Below, one piece after another: positions 1 through 5,744 of a stretch of 6,487 nucleotides of DNA (the stretch's first letter is position 1; the number at the start of each line of letters is the position of its first letter). The position numbers were made by a program, and so were the translations under genes. The notes under the pieces are model-generated. The model searched no databases and had not been told where the DNA came from. It saw nothing but the letters and a program-made list of their open reading frames with translations. The DNA comes from an uncultured Collinsella sp. GTDB lineage: Bacteria; Actinomycetota; Coriobacteriia; Coriobacteriales; Coriobacteriaceae. The DNA lies in the NCBI GenBank assembly GCA_900547805.1, contig URIE01000100.1, positions 1 through 6,487 on the forward strand, given 5' to 3'.

Positions 1-35
1 GCTCGACCCCCGTCAACTGGACCTGCCTCGGCTAA
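1..35 (+). CDS. C-terminal end of an unidentified plus-strand gene (partial)
   Basis: Reading from base 3, the frame gives ten codons (STPVNWTCLG) and then TAA at 33-35. All ten codons end in G or C, which matches the strong third-position bias of the real genes here and is unlikely for chance reading of non-coding DNA. The stop lies 15 bases before the hairpin at 51-84, so the gene would converge on the minus-strand dehydrogenase and share its terminator. The fragment is too short to assign to a family. It could also be a chance open frame, because only 33 coding bases are visible. Confidence 0.4.
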   Translation, partial: STPVNWTCLG

Positions 36-48
36 AAATCGATGCATC

Positions 49-84
49 AAAAACGCGCCCGACAGCTTTCCATCGGGCGCGTTT
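49..84 (-). terminator. Strong rho-independent terminator, end of the transporter-dehydrogenase operon
   Basis: On the minus strand a perfect 12-base-pair stem (AAACGCGCCCGA at 73-84 paired with TCGGGCGCGTTT at 51-62) closes a 10-base loop. The stem's terminal T run extends to five T's (bases 53 back to 49). It begins 2 bases after the TAG stop of the dehydrogenase. Read in the plus direction the same stem has only three T's, all within the stem, so it may also stop the convergent plus-strand gene, less efficiently. Confidence 0.93.
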
Positions 85-85
85 C

Positions 86-766
86 CTATTCGGGCCAAAT
101 AAATTGTGTGCGGCCGGCCTCGCCACCGTCAATGAGCAGGCTCTGTCCGGTCATAAACCGGTTGGTCACGCCCACAAAGTAGATCCACTCGGCGATCTCT
201 TGGGCGGTGGCCCAACGTTTAAGCGGCGTGAGCTCCATAATCTGGTTCCACAGGTGCTCGTCTTCCATCACGCAACGGTTGAGCGGCGTGATAACGCCGC
301 CCGGGTCCACACTGTTGGCGATGGCCTGCGGCGCCAGGCGGTTTGCAAGGTTCTTGGTGTAGGCGATAACGCCGCCCTTGCTGGCGGCATAGGCGGGAAA
401 CTCCGATCCAGTATGCCCGCTCGCCGACCCCACATTGACCACGGATTTGATAGCCGGCGCAGGCTTGGCGGCGAGCCCCTCCCCCATAAAGGCGTAGCGC
501 TCGGTCACGTTGATGGTGCCACACAGGTTGGCGGCGATATCGTCGGCCGAATCCTGCGTACCGGCAACGTTCACGATTACCTGGGGTTCAAGGTCGCCTG
601 GAAACGAGTCCGGCTCGCGGACATCAACGATCAGATGGCGGTAGCGCTCGTGTTCGATCGCCGCCGGCAGCAGATCAAAGCCCACGACCTCGTGGCCCTC
701 GTCCAAAAAGCGCTGCACGCACGCGGCTCCGATACCGCCCGAAGCGCCCGTGATCAAAACCCGCAT
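86..766 (-). CDS. Short-chain dehydrogenase/reductase (SDR), classical type
   Basis: A 226-residue NAD(P)-dependent oxidoreductase of the classical SDR family, probably cytosolic; the substrate cannot be told. Visible motifs in order: the nucleotide-binding TGASGGIG (6-13); Asp31 at the end of the second strand, which usually favours NAD(H) over NADP(H); Asp48 for the adenine ring; NVAG (66-69, the usual NNAG); catalytic Ser114; the YxxxK pair Tyr126/Lys130; a PGG turn (155-157); and the C-terminal TGQSLLIDGG typical of FabG-like members. The Ser-Tyr spacing is 12 rather than the common 13. It is slightly short for the family (about 250). The ATG has an AAGGAG site 5 bases upstream that overlaps the stop of the transporter gene, so the two are almost certainly cotranscribed, and perhaps translationally coupled. 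FabG itself is less likely, since no fatty-acid genes are nearby. Confidence 0.93.
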   Translation of the reverse strand: MRVLITGASGGIGAACVQRFLDEGHEVVGFDLLPAAIEHERYRHLIVDVREPDSFPGDLEPQVIVNVAGTQDSADDIAANLCGTINVTERYAFMGEGLAAKPAPAIKSVVNVGSASGHTGSEFPAYAASKGGVIAYTKNLANRLAPQAIANSVDPGGVITPLNRCVMEDEHLWNQIMELTPLKRWATAQEIAEWIYFVGVTNRFMTGQSLLIDGGEAGRTQFIWPE

Positions 767-775
767 ACTTGCTCC

Positions 776-1498
776 TTAGGCGGTTGCGTGGCGCTCGAGG
801 TACTCGGAGCCCACATTCTCGCGCTCCCAGCCGCGCACGACCTTGTAGCCCACGGGGCTCAGGAAGACCTCGCACAGCAGCTCGGCAACAGCGCCGGTCA
901 GCGAGCACATAAGGACCTGCACCCAGGTCCAACCAAAGAACGTGTGGCTCACCACAATGGCAAAGACCAGGTTGTCGATAAACTGGCCAACACCCGTAGA
1001 CACATAGGAGCGGAAGGCAAAGCTCGCAAAGTTATTCTTTTTGAGCATACGGCCGAGCGACTGGTTGAGCGTGGAGTTAACCACGGCAGAAACGAGCATT
1101 GCCAGCGAAGAGCCCAGCACCACGTACCAGGTGCCGCCGATGGTGGCGTTAAGGGCGGTGTTGACCTCGATCATGCCGGTGTCGTAGTAGGCGCCCCACA
1201 TACCGGGCGTGAGCGAGCATGCCCAAAAGCACAGGCTCACGGCCAGGTTAACCAGCAGCGCGAGGATAGAGATTTTGATGGATGCCTTGGCGCCAAAGCG
1301 CTTGCAGATCATGTCCTGGCACAAAAACGAAACCCAGCTCACCACAAAGCCACAGTCGAGCGCCAGATACGGCAGGCTGATAAGCTCTTTGTTGGCCAGC
1401 AGATTCATCATGATGACGCTCACGAAAAACAGCGAAACCGTTGCCGCGGGAATGCTCCGCAACAGGACCTTGTAGTCCTCCATGACCTTCTTGATCAT
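776..1498 (-). CDS. VUT-family (YhhQ-like) membrane transporter, probable queuosine-precursor importer
   Basis: A 240-residue integral membrane protein resembling the VUT/YhhQ family (COG1738, Vut_1), whose characterised members import queuosine precursors (preQ0, preQ1 or queuine) for the tRNA wobble base. About six hydrophobic segments are visible, near residues 17-37, 43-61, 74-97, 122-143, 168-190 and 194-215. Family-like polar positions inside or next to membrane segments include Asn32, Asp62 in the QDMICKRFGA stretch, and the SYVSTGVGQFIDNLVF stretch (164-179) with Gln172, Asp175 and Asn176. There is no signal peptide and the N-terminus is probably cytoplasmic (KK, K, R). The ATG at 1496-1498 has AAAGGAG 6 bases upstream. 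It is the first gene of a two-gene operon with the downstream dehydrogenase, behind a preQ1-like leader that independently suggests the substrate. Some members of the wider family are annotated only as vitamin transporters, so the exact substrate is inference. Confidence 0.88.
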   Translation of the reverse strand: MIKKVMEDYKVLLRSIPAATVSLFFVSVIMMNLLANKELISLPYLALDCGFVVSWVSFLCQDMICKRFGAKASIKISILALLVNLAVSLCFWACSLTPGMWGAYYDTGMIEVNTALNATIGGTWYVVLGSSLAMLVSAVVNSTLNQSLGRMLKKNNFASFAFRSYVSTGVGQFIDNLVFAIVVSHTFFGWTWVQVLMCSLTGAVAELLCEVFLSPVGYKVVRGWERENVGSEYLERHATA

Positions 1499-1504
1499 TA
1501 TGTA

Positions 1505-1511
1505 CTCCTTT
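1505..1511 (-). promoter_or_regulatory. Ribosome binding site of the transporter gene
   Basis: AAAGGAG on the minus strand, 6 bases before the ATG. It directly follows the ACC that can form the pseudoknot helix of the preQ1-like element, so ligand-bound RNA would be expected to hinder ribosome access. Confidence 0.8.
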
Positions 1512-1554
1512 GGTTTTAGGTTTAACGAGCAGGATATCGGACCCGAACTGCTCG
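1512..1554 (-). promoter_or_regulatory. Candidate preQ1 class I riboswitch aptamer
   Basis: Minus-strand RNA can form a perfect 7-base-pair P1 (CGAGCAG at 1554-1548 with CTGCTCG at 1532-1526) around a 15-base loop starting UUCGGGU and ending in C (1533). An A-rich tail follows, UUAAACCUAAAACC (1525-1512). The terminal ACC can pair with GGU in the loop (1543-1541), giving an H-type pseudoknot. In known preQ1-I aptamers the loop begins U/UUC, the C just before the 3' P1 strand recognises the ligand, and an A-rich tail lies in the minor groove; all three are present here. Differences: P1 and the loop are longer than the usual 5 base pairs and about 11-12 bases. The position, directly before the ribosome binding site of a VUT-family gene, fits a translational switch. 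It could be a chance hairpin, but the combination is specific. Confidence 0.6.
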
Positions 1555-1583
1555 GACGCCCCGGTCTTGAGACGACGGTGGGT

Positions 1584-1612
1584 ATGATAGCCGCTCACAC
1601 GGCATCAGGCAA
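1584..1612 (-). promoter_or_regulatory. Sigma-70-type promoter of the transporter-dehydrogenase operon
   Basis: On the minus strand, TTGCCT (1612-1607) and TATCAT (1589-1584) are separated by exactly 17 bases, matching consensus at 4/6 and 5/6 positions. The expected start near 1577 gives a leader of roughly 80 bases containing the whole preQ1-like element. The -35 box begins within the tail of the prfC terminator-like hairpin. Confidence 0.65.
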
Positions 1613-1618
1613 GTAAAT

Positions 1619-1648
1619 GGCGCGGCAGCCCCGCAGGGTCACCGCGCC
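1619..1648 (-). terminator. Probable rho-independent terminator of prfC
   Basis: On the minus strand, GGCGCGG (1648-1642) pairs perfectly with CCGCGCC (1625-1619). An inner CCC/GGG pairing in the 16-base interval extends the hairpin. It begins 6 bases after the prfC stop codon. The tail (ATTTACTT) is only moderately T-rich, so termination may be incomplete and some prfC transcripts could run into the transporter operon. Confidence 0.55.
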
Positions 1649-1654
1649 GATGCG

Positions 1655-3268
<1,614 letters not shown>

Positions 3269-3311
3269 GCGGATCCTTTCTTGCGTTCTATATGCATTAC
3301 GTCGATGTAAC

Positions 3312-3347
3312 TGCCCTATTGTAGCCGTGAAACCTCGCCATAGGGCA
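3312..3347. repeat. Perfect 8-bp inverted repeat over the prfC promoter
   Basis: TGCCCTAT (3312-3319) and ATAGGGCA (3340-3347) are exact inverted copies 20 bases apart. One arm overlaps the prfC -10 box and start point, the other lies near -30 to -36. It could be an operator for a dimeric regulator. It could equally be chance, since eight-base arms at this spacing are not rare. Confidence 0.4.
3318..3323 (-). promoter_or_regulatory. -10 box of the prfC promoter
   Basis: TACAAT on the minus strand (5/6 to consensus) lies about 50 bases before the prfC start codon, giving an expected start near 3311 and a leader of about 43 bases. No good -35 box is visible at 16-18 bases, so the promoter may be weak or activator-dependent. 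Confidence 0.45.
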
Positions 3348-3355
3348 CCTATCAG

Positions 3356-3405
3356 GACAAATTCATCAGTTGGGGTCTGGGTAGCCGGCTTAATCCGAAT
3401 TTGTC
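3356..3405. repeat. Perfect 9-bp inverted repeat between the divergent promoters
   Basis: GACAAATTC (3356-3364) and GAATTTGTC (3397-3405) are exact inverted copies separated by 32 bases, which include the 8-base palindrome AGCCGGCT (3383-3390). The element lies upstream of both predicted transcription starts, so it should act as DNA (a binding site or a small dispersed repeat) rather than as an RNA hairpin. It ends 3 bases before the predicted -35 box of the GntR operon. Confidence 0.55.
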
Positions 3406-3407
3406 TC

Positions 3408-3437
3408 TTGCGTAACTGTGCATAGTGTATATATACT
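3408..3437 (+). promoter_or_regulatory. Promoter of the GntR-ABC operon
   Basis: TTGCGT (3408-3413) and TATACT (3432-3437, 5/6 to consensus) are 18 bases apart, placing the start near 3444 and giving a leader of about 40 bases. The -10 region lies within the left part of the inverted repeat at 3425-3458, so a bound repressor would block it. The alternative -10 TATATA at 3430-3435 has 16-base spacing. Confidence 0.5.
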
Positions 3438-3458
3438 GTGCTTACCGGTTATATACAC
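3425..3458 (+). promoter_or_regulatory. Likely operator of the GntR/YtrA-type regulator
   Basis: A perfect 9-base inverted repeat, GTGTATATA (3425-3433) and TATATACAC (3450-3458), has a 16-base spacer. The left arm also forms a 10-base palindrome, GTATATATAC (3427-3436). GTGTA/TACAC half-sites are the kind reported for several YtrA-subfamily regulators. The site covers the -10 box and the transcription start, directly upstream of the regulator's own gene. Both facts fit autorepression released by an inducer. Confidence 0.65.
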
Positions 3459-3474
3459 GTGTAGCCCATCAGCT

Positions 3475-3480
3475 AAGGAG
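3475..3480 (+). promoter_or_regulatory. Ribosome binding site fixing the GTG start of the GntR gene
   Basis: AAGGAG lies 5 bases before GTG at 3486. It decides the start, because no ATG gives a full winged-helix domain in this frame. Confidence 0.85.
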
Positions 3481-3485
3481 CCGCT

Positions 3486-3866
3486 GTGGACATCATCCTA
3501 TCCAATTCGAGCGACAAGCCCATCTACGAGCAGATAACCTCGCAAGTCAAAGCTCAGATCTTATCGGGCACGTTCGCTGCGGGAGCCAAACTCCCCAGCA
3601 TCCGTGCACTCGCGAGCGATCTTGGCGTGAGCGTCATCACCACCAAGCGCGCCTACGCCGACCTGGAGCAGCTTGGGTTTATCTGCACCGTGCAGGGCAA
3701 AGGCTGTTTTGTCGCCGAGGGCAACCAAGAACTCTTGCGCGAAAGTCAGCTCTGCCATATCGAAGAGCTGCTTGCGAAAGCGGCGAGCCAAGCCGAAACC
3801 CTGGGCGTCACGCGCGACAAACTGCACGAGATGCTCGACCTGGTAGCCCCCGAAACCATGCAGTAG
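3486..3866 (+). CDS. GntR-family transcriptional regulator, YtrA subfamily
   Basis: A 126-residue DNA-binding regulator with a GTG start. The N-terminal winged helix-turn-helix spans about residues 10-77: KPIYEQITSQVKAQILSG, then LPSIRALASDLGVSVITTKRAYADLEQLGF with the recognition helix near 49-60, then the wing (TVQGKGCFV). Only about 50 residues follow, predicted as two helices. This short tail is the hallmark of the YtrA subfamily, which usually controls its own operon with an ABC transporter; PmtR and YtrA are known examples. The gene is first in the cassette, 23 bases before the ATPase gene, and has an inverted repeat over its promoter. It probably represses the operon until a membrane-active compound, peptide or cell-wall stress relieves it. 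The inducer cannot be seen. Confidence 0.94.
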   Translation: MDIILSNSSDKPIYEQITSQVKAQILSGTFAAGAKLPSIRALASDLGVSVITTKRAYADLEQLGFICTVQGKGCFVAEGNQELLRESQLCHIEELLAKAASQAETLGVTRDKLHEMLDLVAPETMQ

Positions 3867-3874
3867 CCATCTGC

Positions 3875-3882
3875 AAGAAAGG
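3875..3882 (+). promoter_or_regulatory. Ribosome binding site fixing the start of the ABC ATPase
   Basis: AAGAAAGG lies 7 bases before ATG at 3890. The reading frame is open far upstream (to 3425), but that stretch overlaps the GntR gene in another frame and does not look like protein. The family homology begins at MQNLLELKGV. Confidence 0.75.
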
Positions 3883-3889
3883 CTATACC

Positions 3890-4771
3890 ATGCAAAACTT
3901 GCTAGAACTCAAAGGTGTATCGCGCCGCGTGAGCAACCACTTTTCACTGCGCGACGTCACACTCGCCGTGGAGCCCGGCCAGATCGTTGGCTTTGTGGGC
4001 GCAAATGGCGGCGGCAAGACGACGACCATTCGCGCCGCGCTTGGGCTTATAAAGCCCGATGCCGGCGAGGTGCATCTGCTTGGACAGCGCTGCGACGCCA
4101 ACGCGCCCGACGAGACGCAGCGCCACCTGCGCTCCCGCATCGGGCTTGTCCTGGACACGTGTCCCTTCCCCTCCACGCTCAAGGTGGGCCAGGTCGAGAA
4201 GCTCGTAGGCCCGGCATACCCCACGTGGAGCTGCGAAACGTTCGCCGGATTCATCGACCGATTTGGCCTCGATCCCAAGACGAAGGTCAAGGACCTCTCC
4301 CGCGGCATGGGCATGAAGCTGCAGCTCGCCTGCGCGCTCAGCCACAATGCCAAGCTGCTCGTTTTGGACGAAGCCACCGCGGGCCTCGATCCCATGGCGC
4401 GCGAGGAACTGCTCGACGAGTTGCTTGCCTTTGTCGCCGACGGCCAGCACAGCGTGCTGCTCTCGAGCCACATTACATCCGACCTCGATCGCACTGCCGA
4501 CCGCGTCATCTGCATCGATAACGGCTCGATTGTGTTTGACCTGCCGCGCGAGAACATTACTGACCGTGCTGGCATCGCTCACTGCACTCAGGCACAGACC
4601 GCCGAGCTTATGGCTTGCGTCGAAGGCGCCCGTGCCGCCCACCACGCCTATAGCGTGGACGTGCTCGTGCCCAACCGTCGCGATACGCTCGAGGCCTTTC
4701 CCGAGATTCCCTGCGATCGGGCAACCATTGATGACTATCTGCGCCTCATGCTGAAAGGGGCTTCGAAATGA
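3890..4771 (+). CDS. ABC transporter ATP-binding protein (ABC-2 exporter type)
   Basis: A 293-residue nucleotide-binding subunit, cytoplasmic and peripheral to the membrane, expected to work as a dimer with the permease encoded next. Walker A is GANGGGKTT (37-45), the signature LSRGM (136-140, a variant of LSGGQ), Walker B LLVLDE (156-161), the D-loop GLD (165-167) and the switch histidine His194 in SSHIT. The usual Q-loop glutamine is not evident; the region reads IGLVLDTCPFP (84-94), with Asp89 near the expected place. This is a variation also seen in YtrB-like ATPases. About 80 residues after the ATPase core (from 215) form the C-terminal extension common in ABC-2 exporters. The start codon follows the regulator's stop by 23 bases, and the stop overlaps the permease start (ATGA). 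The closest functional models are YtrB and PmtA; the substrate is unknown. Confidence 0.95.
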   Translation: MQNLLELKGVSRRVSNHFSLRDVTLAVEPGQIVGFVGANGGGKTTTIRAALGLIKPDAGEVHLLGQRCDANAPDETQRHLRSRIGLVLDTCPFPSTLKVGQVEKLVGPAYPTWSCETFAGFIDRFGLDPKTKVKDLSRGMGMKLQLACALSHNAKLLVLDEATAGLDPMAREELLDELLAFVADGQHSVLLSSHITSDLDRTADRVICIDNGSIVFDLPRENITDRAGIAHCTQAQTAELMACVEGARAAHHAYSVDVLVPNRRDTLEAFPEIPCDRATIDDYLRLMLKGASK

Positions 4772-5466
4772 AACGCGCCTTTATGTCCGATCTCGCCATC
4801 GTCCGCACGCTTGTCCCGAGCATCGCGGGCGTCGGCCTGTTCATATTCGTCGTGTTGACCCTTGCCAACGCGACAGACGGCGATTCCGGCATGAGCGCCG
4901 GCGCCTGTGCGGTCAGCGCAATGTCGCCCATCATAATCATGAACTCGCTAGCTGGCTACGATAACCAAAACGGCTGGGAGCGTTATCGAGCAACGTTGCC
5001 CTTCTCGCGCAAAGACATTATTTGCGCACGCTACCTGTGCATCGTTATCTTCTCGGTCGTCATGGCGTGCGCGGCTACGCTTCTGAACATCCTCGCCCTT
5101 CCGCTCTTCGACCCCATGGGCATCCCTTCGACATGCCAGACGATCTTTGAAATCGCAACCGCCTCGGCGGCATCGATGCTCATCTCCCTCATGATGGTAT
5201 TCTTGACACAGCCGCTGTTCTTCCGATTTGGACACATGGAGGCGCTGCGCCTATCCCTTGGCCTGTTTGCCCTGCTCGGATGCCTTGCCATGGCCACGCT
5301 GAGCTCCTCCAACCCCATCAGCAACTGGCTCATGTCGATTGCCGGAGCGAATCCCGATCCTGTCGTCCTCGGCTGCCTGTGTGCGGGCATCGCGGTATTG
5401 GCCCTCGTGCTATGTGCACTTAGCTGCATCGTCAGCACCAAGGTCTACCGGGCACGCGACCTGTAG
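4768..5466 (+). CDS. ABC-2 type transporter permease (ABC2_membrane_5-like)
   Basis: A 232-residue membrane subunit with about six hydrophobic segments near residues 13-33, 43-62, 87-111, 129-152, 162-180 and 200-224. The stretch after the second helix (YDNQNGWERYRATLPFSRKD, 64-83, followed by an arginine-anchored helix) matches the cytoplasmic pattern 'D-x-x-N-x-W-x-x-x-x-x-x-LP-x-S-R' of ABC2_membrane_5 permeases, which probably contacts the ATPase. Start ATG overlaps the ATPase stop by 4 bases, with AAAGGGG 7 bases upstream inside the ATPase gene, so translation is coupled. With one ATPase and one permease gene the complex is likely a 2+2 homodimeric exporter. Such pairs with a GntR regulator export or give immunity to antimicrobial peptides, phenol-soluble modulins or cell-envelope antibiotics; which one applies is not visible. 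Confidence 0.92.
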   Translation: MKRAFMSDLAIVRTLVPSIAGVGLFIFVVLTLANATDGDSGMSAGACAVSAMSPIIIMNSLAGYDNQNGWERYRATLPFSRKDIICARYLCIVIFSVVMACAATLLNILALPLFDPMGIPSTCQTIFEIATASAASMLISLMMVFLTQPLFFRFGHMEALRLSLGLFALLGCLAMATLSSSNPISNWLMSIAGANPDPVVLGCLCAGIAVLALVLCALSCIVSTKVYRARDL

Positions 5467-5522
5467 GCGGGCGAATCTCGACCCACGCAGGTCGCAATCG
5501 GCCACAATCGCGCCCCTCAAAT

Positions 5523-5584
5523 CCGTGACAAATGGCATATCCCCGGCCCGTGCGCAACGTTCTATAATCAAAATGTCACGGGCC
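5523..5584. repeat. Two nested inverted repeats around a TATAAT box
   Basis: CCGTGACA (5523-5530) with TGTCACGG (5574-5581), and GGCCCGTG (5545-5552) with CACGGGCC (5577-5584), are both exact. The right arms overlap, so the two pairings exclude each other. The inner repeat is centred on the TATAAT at 5563-5568, with arm centres 32 bases apart, about three DNA turns. This suggests an operator over the methyltransferase promoter. Confidence 0.5.
5563..5568 (+). promoter_or_regulatory. -10 box of the methyltransferase promoter
   Basis: A perfect TATAAT. The expected start near 5575 leaves a leader of about 170 bases before the coding region, long for this window. The positions 16-18 bases upstream are C-rich (around 5539-5546) and hold no recognisable -35 box, so activation or an unusual sigma contact may be needed. 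Confidence 0.5.
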
Positions 5585-5600
5585 TCGGCCCAATTTCGAT

Positions 5601-5702
5601 CATCCAAGGGGATGTCTTTTTGGTCACTGTTCTTTAGGGAACGGTCAATCGCATACAAATTGAAAACGGCCGTCTTGCGGCCGTGGTTTGTTGTGCCGTT
5701 CC
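5601..5702 (+). promoter_or_regulatory. Candidate transcription or translation attenuator in the methyltransferase leader
   Basis: Several pairings share one strand. GAACGGT (5639-5645) can pair with ACTGTTC (5626-5632, one G-U pair), while the overlapping GGAACGG (5638-5644) can pair perfectly with CCGTTCC (5696-5702), enclosing the hairpin at 5666-5684. The two states are mutually exclusive, as in attenuators. A small CATCC/GGATG hairpin followed by a T run (5601-5621) precedes them. A five-codon frame TTG-GTC-ACT-GTT-CTT-TAG (5620-5637; MVTVL) has AAGGGG (5606-5611) 8 bases upstream and overlaps the first pairing strand, so a ribosome on it would force the second structure. No known riboswitch is recognised. 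Function is inference. Confidence 0.4.
5666..5684 (+). terminator. GC-rich hairpin, probable terminator or attenuator stem
   Basis: ACGGCCG (5666-5672) pairs perfectly with CGGCCGT (5678-5684) around a 5-base loop, preceded by AAAA and followed by GGTTTGTTG. The T-rich tail is interrupted by G's, so strength is uncertain. It may end transcripts of the ABC operon, or act conditionally within the methyltransferase leader. Confidence 0.5.
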
Positions 5703-5734
5703 ACCTCCGTCATCTGCCACATATGCACCTGATA

Positions 5735-5740
5735 GGAAAG
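5735..5740 (+). promoter_or_regulatory. Ribosome binding site of the methyltransferase
   Basis: GGAAAG (in the context ATAGGAAAG) lies 4 bases before the ATG at 5745. It is a weaker match than the AAGGAG sites of the other genes. Confidence 0.55.
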
Positions 5741-5744
5741 AACA

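Noticed and set aside
104..1519. 471-codon open frame on the plus strand
   Set aside because: It lies opposite the dehydrogenase and transporter genes, and its translation is rich in His, Arg, Gly and Ala without domain character. It is the expected reverse-frame shadow of GC-biased codons.
3425..3889. N-terminal extension of the ABC ATPase by 155 codons
   Set aside because: It would begin inside the operator and run through the GntR gene in another frame. The protein family starts at residue M of MQNLLELKGV, which has its own ribosome binding site.
3883..4645. Two long minus-strand frames opposite the ABC ATPase
   Set aside because: Both are shadows of the ATPase gene. They lack ribosome binding sites and recognisable domains.
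5467..5520. Terminator directly after the ABC permease
   Set aside because: The only hairpin is a 5-bp stem (CGACC 5479-5483 with GGTCG 5490-5494) without a T run, too weak to call.
5410..5658. 82-codon minus-strand frame (TTG start) across the permease end and the following gap
   Set aside because: There is no Shine-Dalgarno sequence before the TTG, it overlaps the 3' end of the permease gene, and its product matches nothing I recognise. A small antisense gene cannot be excluded, but it is not supported.
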